64,000 bases of DNA, taken from Monoplex corrugatus (taxonomy: Eukaryota > Mollusca > Gastropoda > Littorinimorpha > Ranellidae). Position numbers and translations under genes: made by a program. The stretch lies in assembly GCA_030674185.1 (NCBI GenBank), contig CM060312.1:52560168-52624167 (forward strand), written 5' to 3'. Numbering within the stretch: the stretch's first letter is position 1; every line of letters starts with the position of its first letter. The notes beneath the pieces are model-generated. The model searched no databases. It was not told the DNA's origin and saw only the letters and a program-made list of their open reading frames with translations. Of this stretch, positions 22,690 to 34,799 are shown piece after piece.

Positions 22690-25600
22690 ATGAAACTGCG
22701 CCAACAATCACAAATCAAATTTTTGCAGTGGAATTGTAGATCTATTTCCACCAATTCCGCATACCTGGAACATTTTCTCTCATCAAATCAGTGTGAAGTT
22801 TTAATTTTGCAGTCCCTTAATGTTATCCCAACCAAACTTCCCAACCTCCAAAATTATTATTATCCTCCAATATATGACTTAGGAAATCCCGGAAGAAGGT
22901 AGCTACTGCGATATATATACTTAAAGAGTTGCAGTATCACATATTTAACTCCCCAGTTTTAACATCCACTGAAGACTTACACGCTTGTGCCGCCACAGTA
23001 CAATTCAGTAATTCTTTCATCCTGAACGTTTTGTCAGTCTACCTGCCAACAGGTCCAAATGACCACAATACAGAATGGCTGCGTACGATTCCGGATCTGC
23101 AGCACGGTAGATGGCTAATAGGTGGAGACTTTAATTCCCACTCCCCGTTTTGGGGAAAAGATTGTTGTACTGTTACAAGCAATCGTTTAGTAGAAAACAT
23201 AGTTGATAGTGCGCTTTACCTTTTGAATGATGGGAGTGTCACCAGAATTCCTGATGTTTCCAAACACCGGGCAACAGCCATCGATCTGTCACTAATATCA
23301 CCAGAATTAGTACCATGCTGTACCTGGGACACTCACAGAGATACTTTGGGAAGTGATCATTTACCTATCATCATAACAATAACAAATGACAACATCAGGA
23401 TGAAAGACAGCACTCCTGACATTATACCAAAATATAATTACATGCGTGCTGATTGGACCATGTTTCAGACTGCTCTTGCTAAACAAGAATATAAGCATTA
23501 TGAAAGTGAAAATGTAGACGTTATGTTTTCTAAGTTCCAGGAGTCAGTTCTAGCTGCTGCAGACCTCTCCATTCCGAAACTCAAAACTTTTAAGTCTAAT
23601 AATCGTTTGGGTAATGTTTGGTGGACAGAGGCATGTGAGAAAGCAGTTCAGTATAAAAAAGATAAATTCAAAATCTACATCAAAAGCAGAAAAACCGGAC
23701 GATCACATGGAAATGAAAAAAGCTAACACCCAGTGTAAAAAAATCATCGCTGAAGCAAAGAAAGATTATTAAGCATCATACTGCACCAAAGAAATTTCAG
23801 ATTTTAAGGATTTTCATAAAGTCTGGACAAAAATGAATCAAATGAAAAACGGAGCCAACTTACCTAGATTTCCAATAATGATTGATACATGTCACAAATT
23901 TCCTTCCGACATGGACAAAGCTGAAACTTTTGTAGAACTCTTTGCTGAAAATAGTAAAGTAGATGGGTTGTCTCCTAACTGCAAACACTACAGAGAAACG
24001 GCAGCTAACAACCCTATCTTCACTGATCCAATAACTCAGACTGATTGCTGATTTAATTCTCCGATCACCCTAGAAGAGCTAAAAAACACTATCTTGTCTC
24101 TACACAACAAAAGGAGTTCGATAGGTGTCGATGCAGTTTCAATTGAAATGATTAAGCATCTTCCAGAAAATTATATTATATTCTTACACAAAATTTTTCA
24201 GAAATGCTGGGTGAGTGGAACTGTACCACAGGTATGGCAAAAGTCTGTTGTTATACCCATATTAAAAGCAGGAAAGCCTAAAAACAATAAAAACAGTTAC
24301 AGACCTATTGCGTTGACGTCCCATACGAGCAAATTAATGGAAAGATTGGTCTTGAACAGACTTATACATTACTGTGATAAAAATAACGTTATTCCGGTAA
24401 ACCAGGCAGGTTTCAGAAAAGGGAGATCCACAGTTGAGCACCTGGTTAAACTTACAACTCAGATAAAACAACAATTTGCCCGTAGAAAAAGTCTTTTAGC
24501 AACCTTTTTTGATGTGAAAAAAGCTTATGATCAAGTTTGGCATACACGATTATTGTACAAGCTGAAATCTATTGGTCTGTATGCCAATATGTATAATTAT
24601 ATCAAGTCCTATTTAGCCAATAGAACAATTCAGGCAAGAGTGGGAACAAGTTATTCTACTTCACGATGTCTTGATATGGGAATTCCTCAAGGTTCAGTGA
24701 TAGCACCTATATTATTTAATATCCTTATACATGATCTTCCTAATGTACTCTCAAATCGTGTTGTTTTGGTACAGTACGCTGATGATATATGCATATGGAT
24801 GAATATTACTTTAAAAAAGACAACTCCCCAGAGAGCACAGAATTACATCAGGAAGGTGTATCAATCTGATCTTGATAGTCTTGGAAACTACATGTTAGAA
24901 AATGGTCTATCGTTATCAACTGAAAAAACTAACATGATGCTATTTAATCCTGGTGGTACTTTAAATAACTTGCCTACTTTCAGACTGCATGGTGAAGTGA
25001 TACATTACAAACAGGTGGTAAAATTTCTGGGAGTTTTTAAAACATCGAAATTAAACTGGAATGTCCATTTTGATTATGTTTTAACAAAAGCAAAAAAAAG
25101 CCTTAAATTTTCTAAAGATAATAAGCAGATTACCCTGGGGAATGGATACAAACATATTACTTCATCTATCAACAGCACTTGTAAGATCTAAATTATCCTA
25201 TGCACAAGAGGTGTTCTTCAGTGCACCAAAATATTTACTAAAGAAGATTCAAAGCTTAGACTGCAAAAGTCTTAAAATTGCACTAGGTGTACCAGTCCAT
25301 GCTTCAAATCTGGAAACGTACAAAGTTGCTGGAATTCTGTCTCTGAACAACTATCGTGAGCTAGCGACAGCAAAGTTTGCAGTCAGAACTACTTCACAAA
25401 CGGACAATTTTGTGAGCAAGGAAATTAAACTAAGGTCTGATGTTGACTTTCCAAAACGAGCAAGCAACATTTCATCACAAATGACTGTTGCAACTTATGT
25501 CTCTGACTTAGTCAAACAGTCTAACATAAATTTGGATGAAATAGCTGAGACACCATCCACAACGCCTATCCCTACATGGGAAATGTTTAAAGCCACTTTT

Positions 25601-26536
25601 GATATTGATTATACAGATGCTAAGAAATATGAAAATATTAACATTTCGATATGCACAGCGAGAGAACACGTCGATGAAAATTACCGTACCCACCTCCATA
25701 TTTTTACCGATGGGTCAGTATTAGAAAATAAATCTGCTGGAGCAGCGTTTTATGTTCCAAAATTTAGAATACAAAAGTCATTTTTCATTGGGCCAAATAT
25801 ATCTATATTTACAGCGGAATTAGTCGCTATTATACAAGCGTTGCATTATTTAGTAGACCTTAAACCTGTATTTGTCAAAGTAATTCTCTTTGTTGATTCA
25901 AAATCTGTATTATATGCCTTACAGTCTTTTGATACAGACACAAGACCTGACTTAATTACTGAGGCAAATCATCTTATACATCGTTTAAGGACAAAAGGTA
26001 CATATATCAGTTTATGCTGGGTGCCTTCTCACGTTGGTCTTCACGGCAACGAAGTAGTAGACAGAGCAGCTAAGCAAGGTGCACACAACACTGATAATAC
26101 TATAGAATTACGTATTAAAACTTCCGTAAAAGAAGCTTGCGGCTTGCTAGAATCAGCCTCATGGATTCGTTTTCATGAACAATTCAATGAAAAGTTTGTG
26201 ACACAACAAATGATAAAACGTTCTTTTCAAAATGTATGTAAAAAATTGCAGTATTCTTCCATATATCATTCGAGATCAATTGTTGCTGTTCATTTTCGTA
26301 TTCAGCTAAACGCGTTGAAAACAAAATATTGTAAAAATATCAAGTGTATTTGCGGAGAACAGTTCACACTGTTTCACTGTTTATTTTACTGCAAAAAGCT
26401 ACGTTCCTTTTTACCAAAAATGTTTACACAAGAAAACTATTCTGAAACTCATTTTAAAGAAGTAACTTCAGATCAATCTTTGTCAGTTAAAATTTCAGAA
26501 TCATTGGTTCACAGTCCTGTAAATGTATTGCTTTAA
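22690..26536 (+). pseudogene. LINE B ORF2: endonuclease-RT-RNase H polyprotein, broken
   Basis: The endonuclease (22690 to about 23380) shows LQWNCRSI, GGDFNSHSPFWG and GSDHLPI, interrupted by a stop at about 22900. After a frameshift near 23725 and a stop at 24048, the RT shows NSYRPIALTS, QAGFRKGRSTVEHL, FFDVKKAYDQVW, MGIPQGSVIAPILF and QYADDI with both catalytic aspartates. A frameshift at about 25130-25190 leads into the RNase H (25142-26536 frame): FTDGS (Asp190 of that frame), TAEL (Glu226), VDSKSVL (Asp252) and WVPSHVGLHGNEVVDRAA. A terminal CICGEQFTLFHCLFYC motif is the usual cysteine/histidine end of I-like ORF2 proteins. The order EN-RT-RH is diagnostic. Confidence 0.9.
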
Positions 26537-26789
26537 GTTTATGAAGTTTGTACTTTAGCGTTAAATTTTCCCTTCGCATTGTTAATGTTAACTGTTAGTG
26601 TTAAGATTTTGTTCCATTTTTATATTTACACGCTTATTCATGTCTCATACTCATTCTCCCCTCTGCCCCCAATCCAACTCGCCCATCTCCCATCCTCCAT
26701 TTCCCCCCCGTCTAATATCACTCATAGTGAACAGACGTTAAATCAAAGAACGAACGAACACACACACACACACACCAAATTTAGCTACA

Positions 26790-27150
26790 GGATCACCCAC
26801 TGACTTGGACAGCGCAACGGCCTGCCCAACGGGAGGATGTGGATTCGGATCCGATTCGTCTAAATCAGCGAAGGATTTTCACCACCCCAAGTAGCCGGCT
26901 AGCCCCATGCCCAGAATTGAATATACTAAAGATTTACCTGTATAGAGCGAAATCCTACGGTCGAGTCTCATCCATTTTTATGGACGAGTCACTGGAAAAT
27001 ATTGCTTGAATTTCCTAACCAACACCACAGGTGTTTGTATCTCTCGGCCCTGATTGATATTAGGGTAGAATAGTTAGGAAAAGAAGCGTGTGACAAGAGT
27101 TCTGCCGCGCAGTTTTAATCCTAACTGCACAGAATTATCATTATCATCCT
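26790..27150 (+). mobile_element. tRNA-derived SINE, fullest copy of the central-domain family
   Basis: A head with a box-B-like GTGGATTCGGATCCG lies at 26838-26852; box A is poorly preserved. The body holds GGTCGAGTCTCATCC, TATGGACGAGTCACT and CAGGTGTTTGTATCTCTCGG, matching 34500-34590 closely and 20310-20350 partly. It lies directly 3' of LINE B and ends in an ATTATCATTATCATCC tail. Confidence 0.75.
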
Positions 27151-27877
27151 CACTTTTATGAATTATCACAGCATTATAGAGACTGTCCCAATTATGAAAT
27201 AAGTGTTTGTTTAAGGTTTATTTCTTTATACAATACAAAGTGTAACAACATATAATGGTACAGACTGTGGAGTACGATTCCAAGAACATTTTCAATGGAT
27301 TCACTAATTTCTTGGAGAGCCAATATGAATGGCTTGGGGGTAGTGCCGCTAAAGCGGGTCGGAATATGGGACAAATAAATTAATAAATGAAATTTAGATG
27401 AACAGGTCCCATGCATTGAGAAGTCAAACTTTCCCAAGTTTAAATGGGCATTACCTTTCTTTCTCTCTTTCTTTTTTTTTTCTTCTTTTCTTTTTTTCTT
27501 ACTTTTTTACTTCTCTTTTTTTCCGCTCCCCCGTCACTTACTTATTTTTCGTTGAAAGAGGATTGTGGGGGAGGGGACACTATGATCCAGACTATAGAAA
27601 AAAAAGTTAATCAGTGGCTTCTCGGCTGTGTCAAGAGATGCTTAACAAATTGAATAATGTTTAACTATAAATAAGCGTTTTATTGTTTAGAAGACTAAAA
27701 TATGATTTTATACATTACTATACGTTACTATTTCGCGGGAAGTGAATGACACAAGGGAAGTAATTGTCTAGATTTTTCCGTGATCATGCCCCTTGTCCTC
27801 GTGCAATGTGGGTGCTTCAATAGAAAGGGGGTTTGTTAATATCACTCGCCCACGATTTTTGTTCTTGTCTTTGCTAT
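27151..27877. other. Unclassified sequence with a T-rich tract, no gene
   Basis: Includes a pyrimidine-rich stretch at 27455-27530 and an AATAAA-like signal on the minus strand near 27222. An 81-residue minus-strand frame (27192-27437) shows no recognisable domain. Nothing else is supported. Confidence 0.4.
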
Positions 27878-27932
27878 TTCGTACAACATAGAACAAAGTT
27901 TGACGCTATTCCCGATGTTGACCTAAACACCT
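27878..27932 (-). repeat. Left arm of a perfect 55-bp inverted repeat
   Basis: The reverse complement of this segment is identical, base for base, to 29055-29109. Homology stops abruptly on both sides. The arms enclose 1.12 kb. Confidence 0.9.
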
Positions 27933-28227
27933 CTCCATAATCCCGCGTCTCGCTTTTTTTCTCCTTTCCACCCAGCAAACTCACCATCAAATTCCACCCG
28001 AGTTGACCCTGGACATTCCGTTTCACTCTAATCCTGTTCCTTTTCTTTTTCCTCAATCTCCTCTTGTACATTACTCTTCCCCTCCTCGCATGTCCATGTT
28101 CTGTGGCCCAGGTGTTTGTTGTTCCTTCTTTTTCCAAGGTCAGGCTGGATTTGTTACACCAGGCACAGTCCCTTTATATCAGCCTTACCTCTTACGTTGA
28201 TATTTTTCCATTCATTCGACCATACAT
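27933..28227. other. Pyrimidine-rich spacer between inverted repeat arms
   Basis: No gene is recognised; C+T-rich single-copy sequence leads into the TC array. Confidence 0.4.
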
Positions 28228-28231
28228 TTTA

Positions 28232-28296
<65 letters not shown>

Positions 28297-28690
28297 ACTC
28301 TATCTATCTATCTATCTATCTATCAATCTATCTATCTATCTATATCTATCAATCTATCTATCTATCTATCTATCTATCTCTCTTTCTCTCTCTCTCTCTC
28401 CATCCATCTATCTGTCCGTCTGTCTATCTATCTGTCTGTGTATCTATCAATCTATCAATCTATCTATCTATCTATTTATCTATCTATCTAACTGTCTGTC
28501 TGTCTGTCTATTTATCTATCTATCTATCTATATCCATACATACATCCATACATACAACACATAAATATACATATGTATACATACATTTGTATGTATATAC
28601 GCATGTACGCGTGTATGTATGTATGTATGTATGTATGTATGTATGTATGTATGTATGTATATATGTAAATGTATGTATGTATGTATACTT
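28228..28690. repeat. (TC)n, (CTAT)n and (GTAT)n compound microsatellite
   Basis: TC dinucleotides to 28283, CTAT tetranucleotides to about 28535, then ATAC/GTAT repeats to 28686. Tyr/Ile/Ser/Leu frames are artefacts. Confidence 0.97.
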
Positions 28691-28924
28691 TTCTCAATTC
28701 AAGATAGTCAAATAGTGCATTATAGTCTATGTTCCAGTATCTTATTTCCATTATTTGGACCCTAGCCATCCTCAGAATTAAAACAACAATTATAATGGAT
28801 AACCACTTTTATGTCTCCCTTGTTTCTTAGAGACCACTATACGCATCTGACGTTTTCTACTGTTGAACGCCACGTTTGGGAAATTGTCTACTGTTTTGTT
28901 GTTGTTGTTGTTTTCATTTGTGCT

Positions 28925-29054
28925 AAGTCTTGTGCTGTATTCTTTTTGCCTTTTGTATATGCTTGACAAAGGGAAGATGGCCGAAAATTTGAGCCAGGCT
29001 TGTTTTGTTATATCAGATACGCTTTCTAATTCTGTTTTTCTGGTTCATATTTCT
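28925..29054 (+). repeat. Dispersed repeat with hammerhead-like core, copy 2
   Basis: TATGCTTGACAAAGGGAAGA followed by TGGCCGAAAATTT matches the minus-strand copy at 9285-9425. It sits directly upstream of the right arm of the 55-bp inverted repeat. Confidence 0.45.
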
Positions 29055-29109
29055 AGGTGTTTAGGTCAACATCGGGAATAGCGTCAAACTTTGTTCTATG
29101 TTGTACGAA
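29055..29109 (+). repeat. Right arm of the perfect 55-bp inverted repeat
   Basis: It begins AGGTGTTTAGGTCAACATCG and is identical to the reverse complement of 27878-27932. Confidence 0.9.
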
Positions 29110-29221
29110 TTTGCTCAAGGTACCTTTGAAACAACCTAACAGTCAGTTGATCATGGCCTTCGTTCGGCTTTTCAGGGTGTTTTGTGCTTGCGTCTGTCGT
29201 TATTGTTTATTTGTTTGTTTA

Positions 29222-29625
29222 TTTTTTATTTCTTTAAAGCCCAGCCGACTGCACAGAGTCGTATCAGGGCTATAACCATTTCAATACATACACAATACTT
29301 CAACATCAAAAAAAAAAAGCTGGAAAAAAAGTAGCTACACGTATCAATGCATTTGTGCACATAATCTGAGGATATGCTCCTGGCGTGGACCTCTCCGTCT
29401 AAAATATCACACAGCGATTAAAAAGAAACTGTATAGTAAATTTGAACGTAACTGAGGACACCACAACATGTATAAAAACGGGCCTTAATCACTTGAAATT
29501 GCTTCTGCACATAATGTTTCCCTAGAGCCAAAAATATACAAAATACACGGACCCATTTATCAATCCTAAAAGAAAGTATATAAGCCTTTATAGAAGATAC
29601 AAGTGAATGGACCAGTTCCATATTC
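29222..29625 (-). mobile_element. Dispersed repeat family RA, copy 2
   Basis: Shares TTTAAAGCCCAGCCGACTGC, ATCAGGGCTATAACC and CACAATACTTCAACA with RA1, plus TATAAAAACGGGC and an ACCCATTTATCA segment further on. In the minus orientation the 3' tail is A/T-rich (AAAGAAATAAAAAATAAAC). Its 5' part is shorter than in copies 1 and 3. Confidence 0.75.
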
Positions 29626-29689
29626 GCTCTACTCAAATCCGCCAGCAATTATCTGATAGACTTCCTAAGCCTGCACAAAACCCCATGTG

Positions 29690-29870
29690 CTGGCAAAGGT
29701 CTTGAAACGGGGAAAGGGGAGAAGGGACCAATCAAACAATACGATGACACCACTAGAATGATGGGCAGCCAACAGGTCGGTTTTAATGCTGCGGGCTGGC
29801 ACTGAACTCAAGATATCAGATCTTGAGTCCATGGCTCTTCAAACTAGTTCGCGAATGCAAATCTGGGAGC
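29690..29870 (-). mobile_element. tRNA-derived SINE, second copy of the 9490-9680 type
   Basis: Shares TAGAATGATGG, TTTTAATGCTGCGGGCTGGC-like and GAACTCAAGATATCAGATC with the 9.5-kb copy. In the minus orientation the head carries the box-B-like GAGTTCAGTGCC. Boundaries are approximate. Confidence 0.6.
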
Positions 29871-30099
29871 ACAGTCACTCACAGCGTTAAGAAACTCGAA
29901 GCAGGTCTTCACAGTGAATCAGATCATCAAAAAGACCCCCCAGCACCGTTTTGGTTCATTCTATCACCTTTCCGGCTTCCAGCGTACATGAAGCTCTCAG
30001 TGTCAAAAGCCATGGTGATTCCTTCACTGGACGTGACCTCCATTACAGCTGTCAGATCACTCCGGTTTATGGTGTTGCTCAGCAATGACCTGTACAGCA

Positions 30100-30655
30100 A
30101 GCGCCATCTTTAGAAATAAAGATATGCCAATTGTATTAAAACGCCGAGTGTACGACGCATGCATAACGCCGACTGTGACATATGGAGCCGAAACATAGAA
30201 CCTGACGAAACGTCAGCTCCTAAAACTGTGAACCATGCAAAGGGCCCACGAACGGATCCTGATGGGAATCACCTGAAAGGACCGGAAAACGGTGGCATGG
30301 GTAAGAGGAAAAACGAAGGTCCAAGACATAATAGGCACAGTTTGTGAACGAAAGTGGAACTGGGCTGGTCATGTCATTAGGAGATCTGACAACAGATGGA
30401 CCACTAAAGTGACGCACTGGATCCCTCGAAGCCAAAAAAAGGAGCAGAAGTCGCCAGAGAACCAGATAGCAAGACGATCTAGAAAAGTTCAACAAACAAT
30501 GGACCAGAACAGCAGTTAACCGGCCACAGTGGCGTGCGATGAGGAAGGCTTATGTCCAACAACAGACCAAACAAATTGAGGTGAAGTAATGCCCTGTACA
30601 GAACGGAGAGGCTCATGACGCCATCTGTCTTTTCTTCTTCTTCTTCTTCCGCTGT
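30100..30655 (+). mobile_element. LINE C: 5'-truncated LINE 3' fragment with (TTC)n tail
   Basis: Broken frames encode the C-terminal part of a reverse transcriptase: RRVYDACITPTVTYGAE, then a WNWAGHVIRRSDNRWT block and the usual basic linker, with a stop near 30200. This is the conserved post-RT region of RTE/L2-like elements. It ends in a (CTT)n tail at 30631-30650. RT catalytic blocks are absent, so it is a dead, 5'-truncated insertion. Sequence just upstream (29880-30100) may belong to it but is not recognisable. Confidence 0.7.
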
Positions 30656-31393
30656 CGGGCTTCAAAGATATGACCGCAGATTGACCCACGTTGACGTCAC
30701 ATATGTGTTTTCGTTCATTGTCCTAGTTTTCGTCATACTCACGGACCCGACACGTTGGCGTGACGAGTCATTTCGGTGATGTCCAGTAACGTTTGTTCTT
30801 GATTCATCATAATGTATGACTGATTGGACCTTGTCACTTGTGCCTGCCTCGTTACTTTCATGACAAATGATGACTCAGTAGAAGAGCTAAGACTGTAAAA
30901 ATGTCTCGTAATGTTAATGTACCAAGGAGCACAATGAATGTCTGTTTCTCCAGTAGTCACTGCGAAAGACTGTATACTACAGGCTGTGACTGTTCAGAGC
31001 TGGGCAGAGTGAAGGGGGACAGGAACAATAAAAGTATTTTTCACAGTACGAATTTAAAGTCTTCACTCCCTTCGTCTAGTATGTTTTGTTTGTTCGTTTA
31101 CCCGTTGGGAAATCTGGGATTTGTTGTAGTGATGGTGACTGTGTGTTTTGTGTTGGCACTAGGTGATTGTAGATGTTAGTTGGTGACTGTTGTTGCGGTT
31201 GGGGGCTGATGCTGGTGATTGATAATAACAATAATAATTTCACTCTGTCTAGCGCAAGCAGTCCACGTCAGAAGCATGCACGTTGCCCTGTAAGAGGGAT
31301 AGAACAAACAATGTGTGTGCACACACACACAGAGGATGCTGAACTAGGGTACAATCACACTGCTGGGCTTTTGGTCCTTCACCCAAATCGTCA

Positions 31394-31394
<1 letters not shown>
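30656..31394. other. Single-copy sequence, no gene recognised
   Basis: Mixed composition with several TGACGT-like and G+T-rich stretches. Short frames (for example 30739-30960 on the minus strand) show no domain or splice support. Confidence 0.4.
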
Positions 31395-31395
<1 letters not shown>

Positions 31396-31486
<91 letters not shown>

Positions 31487-31555
31487 TGTGTGTGTGTGTG
31501 AGTGGTGTGTGTGTGTGTAGTGAGTGTGCTTGTGTGCGTGTGTGTGTGCGCGCGA

Positions 31556-31605
<50 letters not shown>

Positions 31606-31606
31606 T
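31396..31606. repeat. (GT)n microsatellite at the LINE D tail
   Basis: Long GT run with GAGTG and GCGCGAGCGC breaks, abutting the 3' tail of LINE D. Confidence 0.97.
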
Positions 31607-31607
31607 A

Positions 31608-34395
31608 TATATATTATCATCATCATCAGGTGCCTTGCCACATGGCGTTGGCGATCATGGCCTTCCATTTGTTTCTATCCCTTGTTGCCTCAAGCACCTC
31701 CTCCACCCTCTTTGTCTTCAACCACTCTGCAAGTCCGTCCAATATCTTCTCTCTGGGTCTACCTGGAGGTCTCTTTCCCTCCAGCTTTCCCGTTGTGACC
31801 AGGTGCTCTAATTCCCCTTTCCTCATAATATGGCCTATAAAAAGTTGCCTGACTTTTCCTAATCTTCCTTATGAATGATCTTCTTGTGTCTACCTCCATC
31901 AAGAATGTCTTGTTTGTTTTCTTTGCTGTCCATGGAACTCTCAACATTCTTATTATAAACCACATCTCGGCTGCCTCAATCTTGTTCTGGCTTTGCTTGT
32001 TGACTGTCCACGCCTCACATCCGTACAACAGTATTGGTTCTATATAGCATTCAAGAACTCTCTTCCTGATGTTAATTGATAGGCATTTGTTGGTAAGAAT
32101 GCTTTTCATCTTCTTGAATGCTGTTTTGGCTTGGCCGATTCTGCTGGCTATTTCTGATGTGAATCTGCCGTCTGATGAAATGATCAATCCCAGGTATATA
32201 AAATTTACCAACCTGTGTCAAGGTTGTGCCATTTGCTGTTATTTTGCATGAGTGGATTTCATGTTTTTAAATGATCACTATGACTTCAGTCTTCCTGCTG
32301 TTTAGTTCCAACCCCTTACCTTTGCTTTCTATTTCTAGTATATTCACAAGGTTTTGTAGATCCTTTTCATTTTTTGCAATTAGCACGTTGTCATCTGCGT
32401 ATCGAATGTTCTTTATCATTATTTATCTCCAACCTTTAATCCAGGGTCTTCTTCTAGGTTTCTCGTATTTTCTCTGTAATGTGAAAACAGATCTGGTGAC
32501 AAAACACAAAATTGTCTGACTCTTCTTTTGATGTATTGGAAAGAGCTTGTATCGTTTTTCTATTCTCATTGCAGCTGTTTGTTTCCAACACATATTTTGA
32601 TTATTCGCATATTTTTTCCATCAATATTGAGTCTTTCTAGTTGGTTGATCAATTCTTCGTGTCTTACCCGATCGAAAGCCTTGGCATAATCAACAAAGCA
32701 TAAATATAAATTCTTATTCATCTCGATTGACCTATCTATGATAGTTCTTAGGATGTATATGGCATTAATAGTTCCTTTCCCTTCCACAAATCCACACTGT
32801 TCATCTGCTATTTCTCTTTTGATTCTATTCCTTGTCCTCATCATGATTATTCTTAATAGGATTTTTGTTACATGACTCATCAAACTGATTGTGCGATGGA
32901 GTTCGCATTCTATAGCCCCTGTCTTCTTTGGTCGTGCAATGAAAATTGATTTTGACATATCTTTGGGGTTTTTTTTTTCCATTGTCATAAATTTCATTTA
33001 GGAGGACTGTTATTTTTTCAATACCAAATTCCTCCAGGGCTTCAATCATCTTTGCTGTAATGTTGTCTGGTCTTGGGGCTTTTCCTGGTTTCATCTTTTT
33101 CAGTGCTGCTCTAACTTCATCTTTCATTATGGGTGGTCCTTCAACGTTCTTTCTTATAATGTGTTCTTCGTTTCTGTCATCTTCAAAAAGGTCTTTAATG
33201 TACTCTACCTATCTATCTAATATTTTGGTTTTTTTCCATGATAAGCGTACCATCTTTCGATTTTAAGCAACCAGTTGATGTGCATGTCTTTTTCCTGTGG
33301 CCAATTTCTTCAATTCGTCTGTACATACCCTGAGGATCCGTTTTGTGTCGGTCTTCTATTTCTTTACATTTTGTTTTCTGCCAAGCTTCCTTAGCTTCAT
33401 TGCATCTATTCCTGATTTCTTTGTTTACCTTCCTGTATATCTCCTCGTTCCTCTTTGCCTTCCTCCGTTCCTCCATCAAACCTAAAATTTCTTGTGTCAT
33501 CCAGTTCTATTTTGCTTTTCTGTCTACTTTAGGGATTTCCTCACAAACTTCATTTATCGAAATTCTCAACTTTGTCCATTGTTCCTCATTGTCACCAGCG
33601 TCTTCGAGAGCACTGAATTTGTTTTGAACATGTACGTTAATTTTTTTTACTTATCACTTCAAATGTCTTTAAGAGTCCAAGATTTAGTTTGATGTTGCTT
33701 TTGGTCTGTTTCCTTTTCCTCAATTTCAGCCTAAATCTTCCCACTACAGGATTGTGGTCACTGTGCAGTCTGCGCCTGGTAGTGTTTTTGCTGACAGTAA
33801 AGAATTTCTAAATCTTTTATCTATCAGGATGTAGTCAATCTGATTATTGGTATTATCTCTTGGACTCATCCAAGTCCATTTTCTTTTATTAGGCTGCTCA
33901 AACTAGGTGTTTCCTACTATGAACTCATTCATCTGTGCCCATTCTACATGTTACACTCCTCTTTCATTTTGTGTATACATGTATCAAGGTCATGAGGTCC
34001 AACTATATCCTCCACCCTATCCTGTCCCACTTTAGCATTAAAATCTCCCATTATTATTGTGACTTCTTGTGATTTACATTAGGCCTTTGGCCATCTCTAA
34101 TACTTCGTAGAAGTTGTCGATGTCTTCCTGAGTACTTGCGGATGTTGGTGCGTACACCTGAATGATGTTGATATCAAATGGTCTGCCTCCCAATTTGACC
34201 AGCAAAACTCGGACACAGCCCAGTATTCCTTAACTGCTTTTGATTTGTCCCTGTCCATTATGATGCCTACTCCTCTTTCATGTGAGTTTCCACCAGAATA
34301 TATCACTGTATACTCTCCTGATGTTATCATGTCTGCCCCCTTCCATCTCACTTCCCTTAGTCCTAAAATACTAAATATACATGGTTTTGTTTAAT
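31608..34395 (-). mobile_element. LINE D: nearly full-length decayed LINE with (GAT)n tail
   Basis: Minus strand. From the 5' side: endonuclease (about 34395-33730) with GGNSHERGVGIIMDRD, VYAPTS, IMGDFNAKVG, DYILIDKRF and SDHNPVV-type blocks in broken frames; linker and RT (33500-32560) with GKAPRPDNITAKMI, EQCGFVEGKGT and FVDYAKAFDRVRHEEL; then the C-terminal part (32211-31626) with LYGCEAWTVNK, RMLRVPWTAKKTN and REKILDGLAEWL. The copy ends ...MWQGT-stop and a GATGATGATGATA tail. The RT stretch that should carry the FADD box (about 32560-32220) is badly degraded. Family membership is RTE/BovB-like by endonuclease and C-terminal signature. LINE E at 46180 is the same family. Confidence 0.85.
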
Positions 34396-34499
34396 CATAT
34401 TGAAATGTCACTGAATGCTGTCAACACATTCTGTGGAACAGAATAAGTTTTGATTATACTTGAACACTACAACCACAAACTTTTCTCGCAAACACCACA

Positions 34500-34710
34500 C
34501 TATCGAGTCTCATCCACTATATGGATGCGTCATTTAAAGTGTCAGTCAAAGTTCCTGACAGACACTGCAGGTCTGTATCTCTCGGGCCTAGATAATGCCA
34601 AGATACATCATGATTATAAGTGTCTCTCTGTCTCTCTCTCCTCGATGGAAATCCATAGCATCATGATCATCATCCCCATTATCATTAAATCATTGTTCAT
34701 GATAACTTTG
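34500..34710 (+). mobile_element. SINE fragment, central domain and 3' part only
   Basis: ATCGAGTCTCATCCACTATA, GGATGCGTCATTT and GTCTGTATCTCTCGGGCC match 26960-27055. The tRNA-derived head is missing, so it is 5'-truncated. The tail is CATGATCATCATCC, ATTATC-type. Confidence 0.7.
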
Positions 34711-34799
34711 TAAAAGTTGTCCAAGATTCTTATGCCCTTCATGCCCTGATCTCGTGGTGATCTTACTTTCGGTTTCCTCTACCCTTCCAGAACTGAAGC

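Larger units (their letters stand above)
20990..26775 (+). mobile_element. LINE B: near-complete I-group-like non-LTR retrotransposon
   Basis: About 5.8 kb. The 5' end starts near CAAGATGGCGGAG at 20993, a YY1-like site of the kind seen in some LINE leaders. Two coding blocks follow: ORF1 (21158-22394) and ORF2 (22690-26536), with endonuclease, RT, RNase H and a terminal Cys/His motif in that order. The RNase H places it in the I-like assemblage. The 3' end is TCATAGTGAACAGACGTTAAA then TCAAAGAACGAACGAAC and a short CA run. Both ORFs are broken by a handful of stops and frameshifts, so the copy is young but dead as it stands. Confidence 0.9.

Noticed and set aside
27192..27437. 81-residue minus-strand frame with an AATAAA-like signal near its end
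   Set aside because: No domain or second copy, and the AATAAA lies inside the frame; insufficient evidence for a gene.
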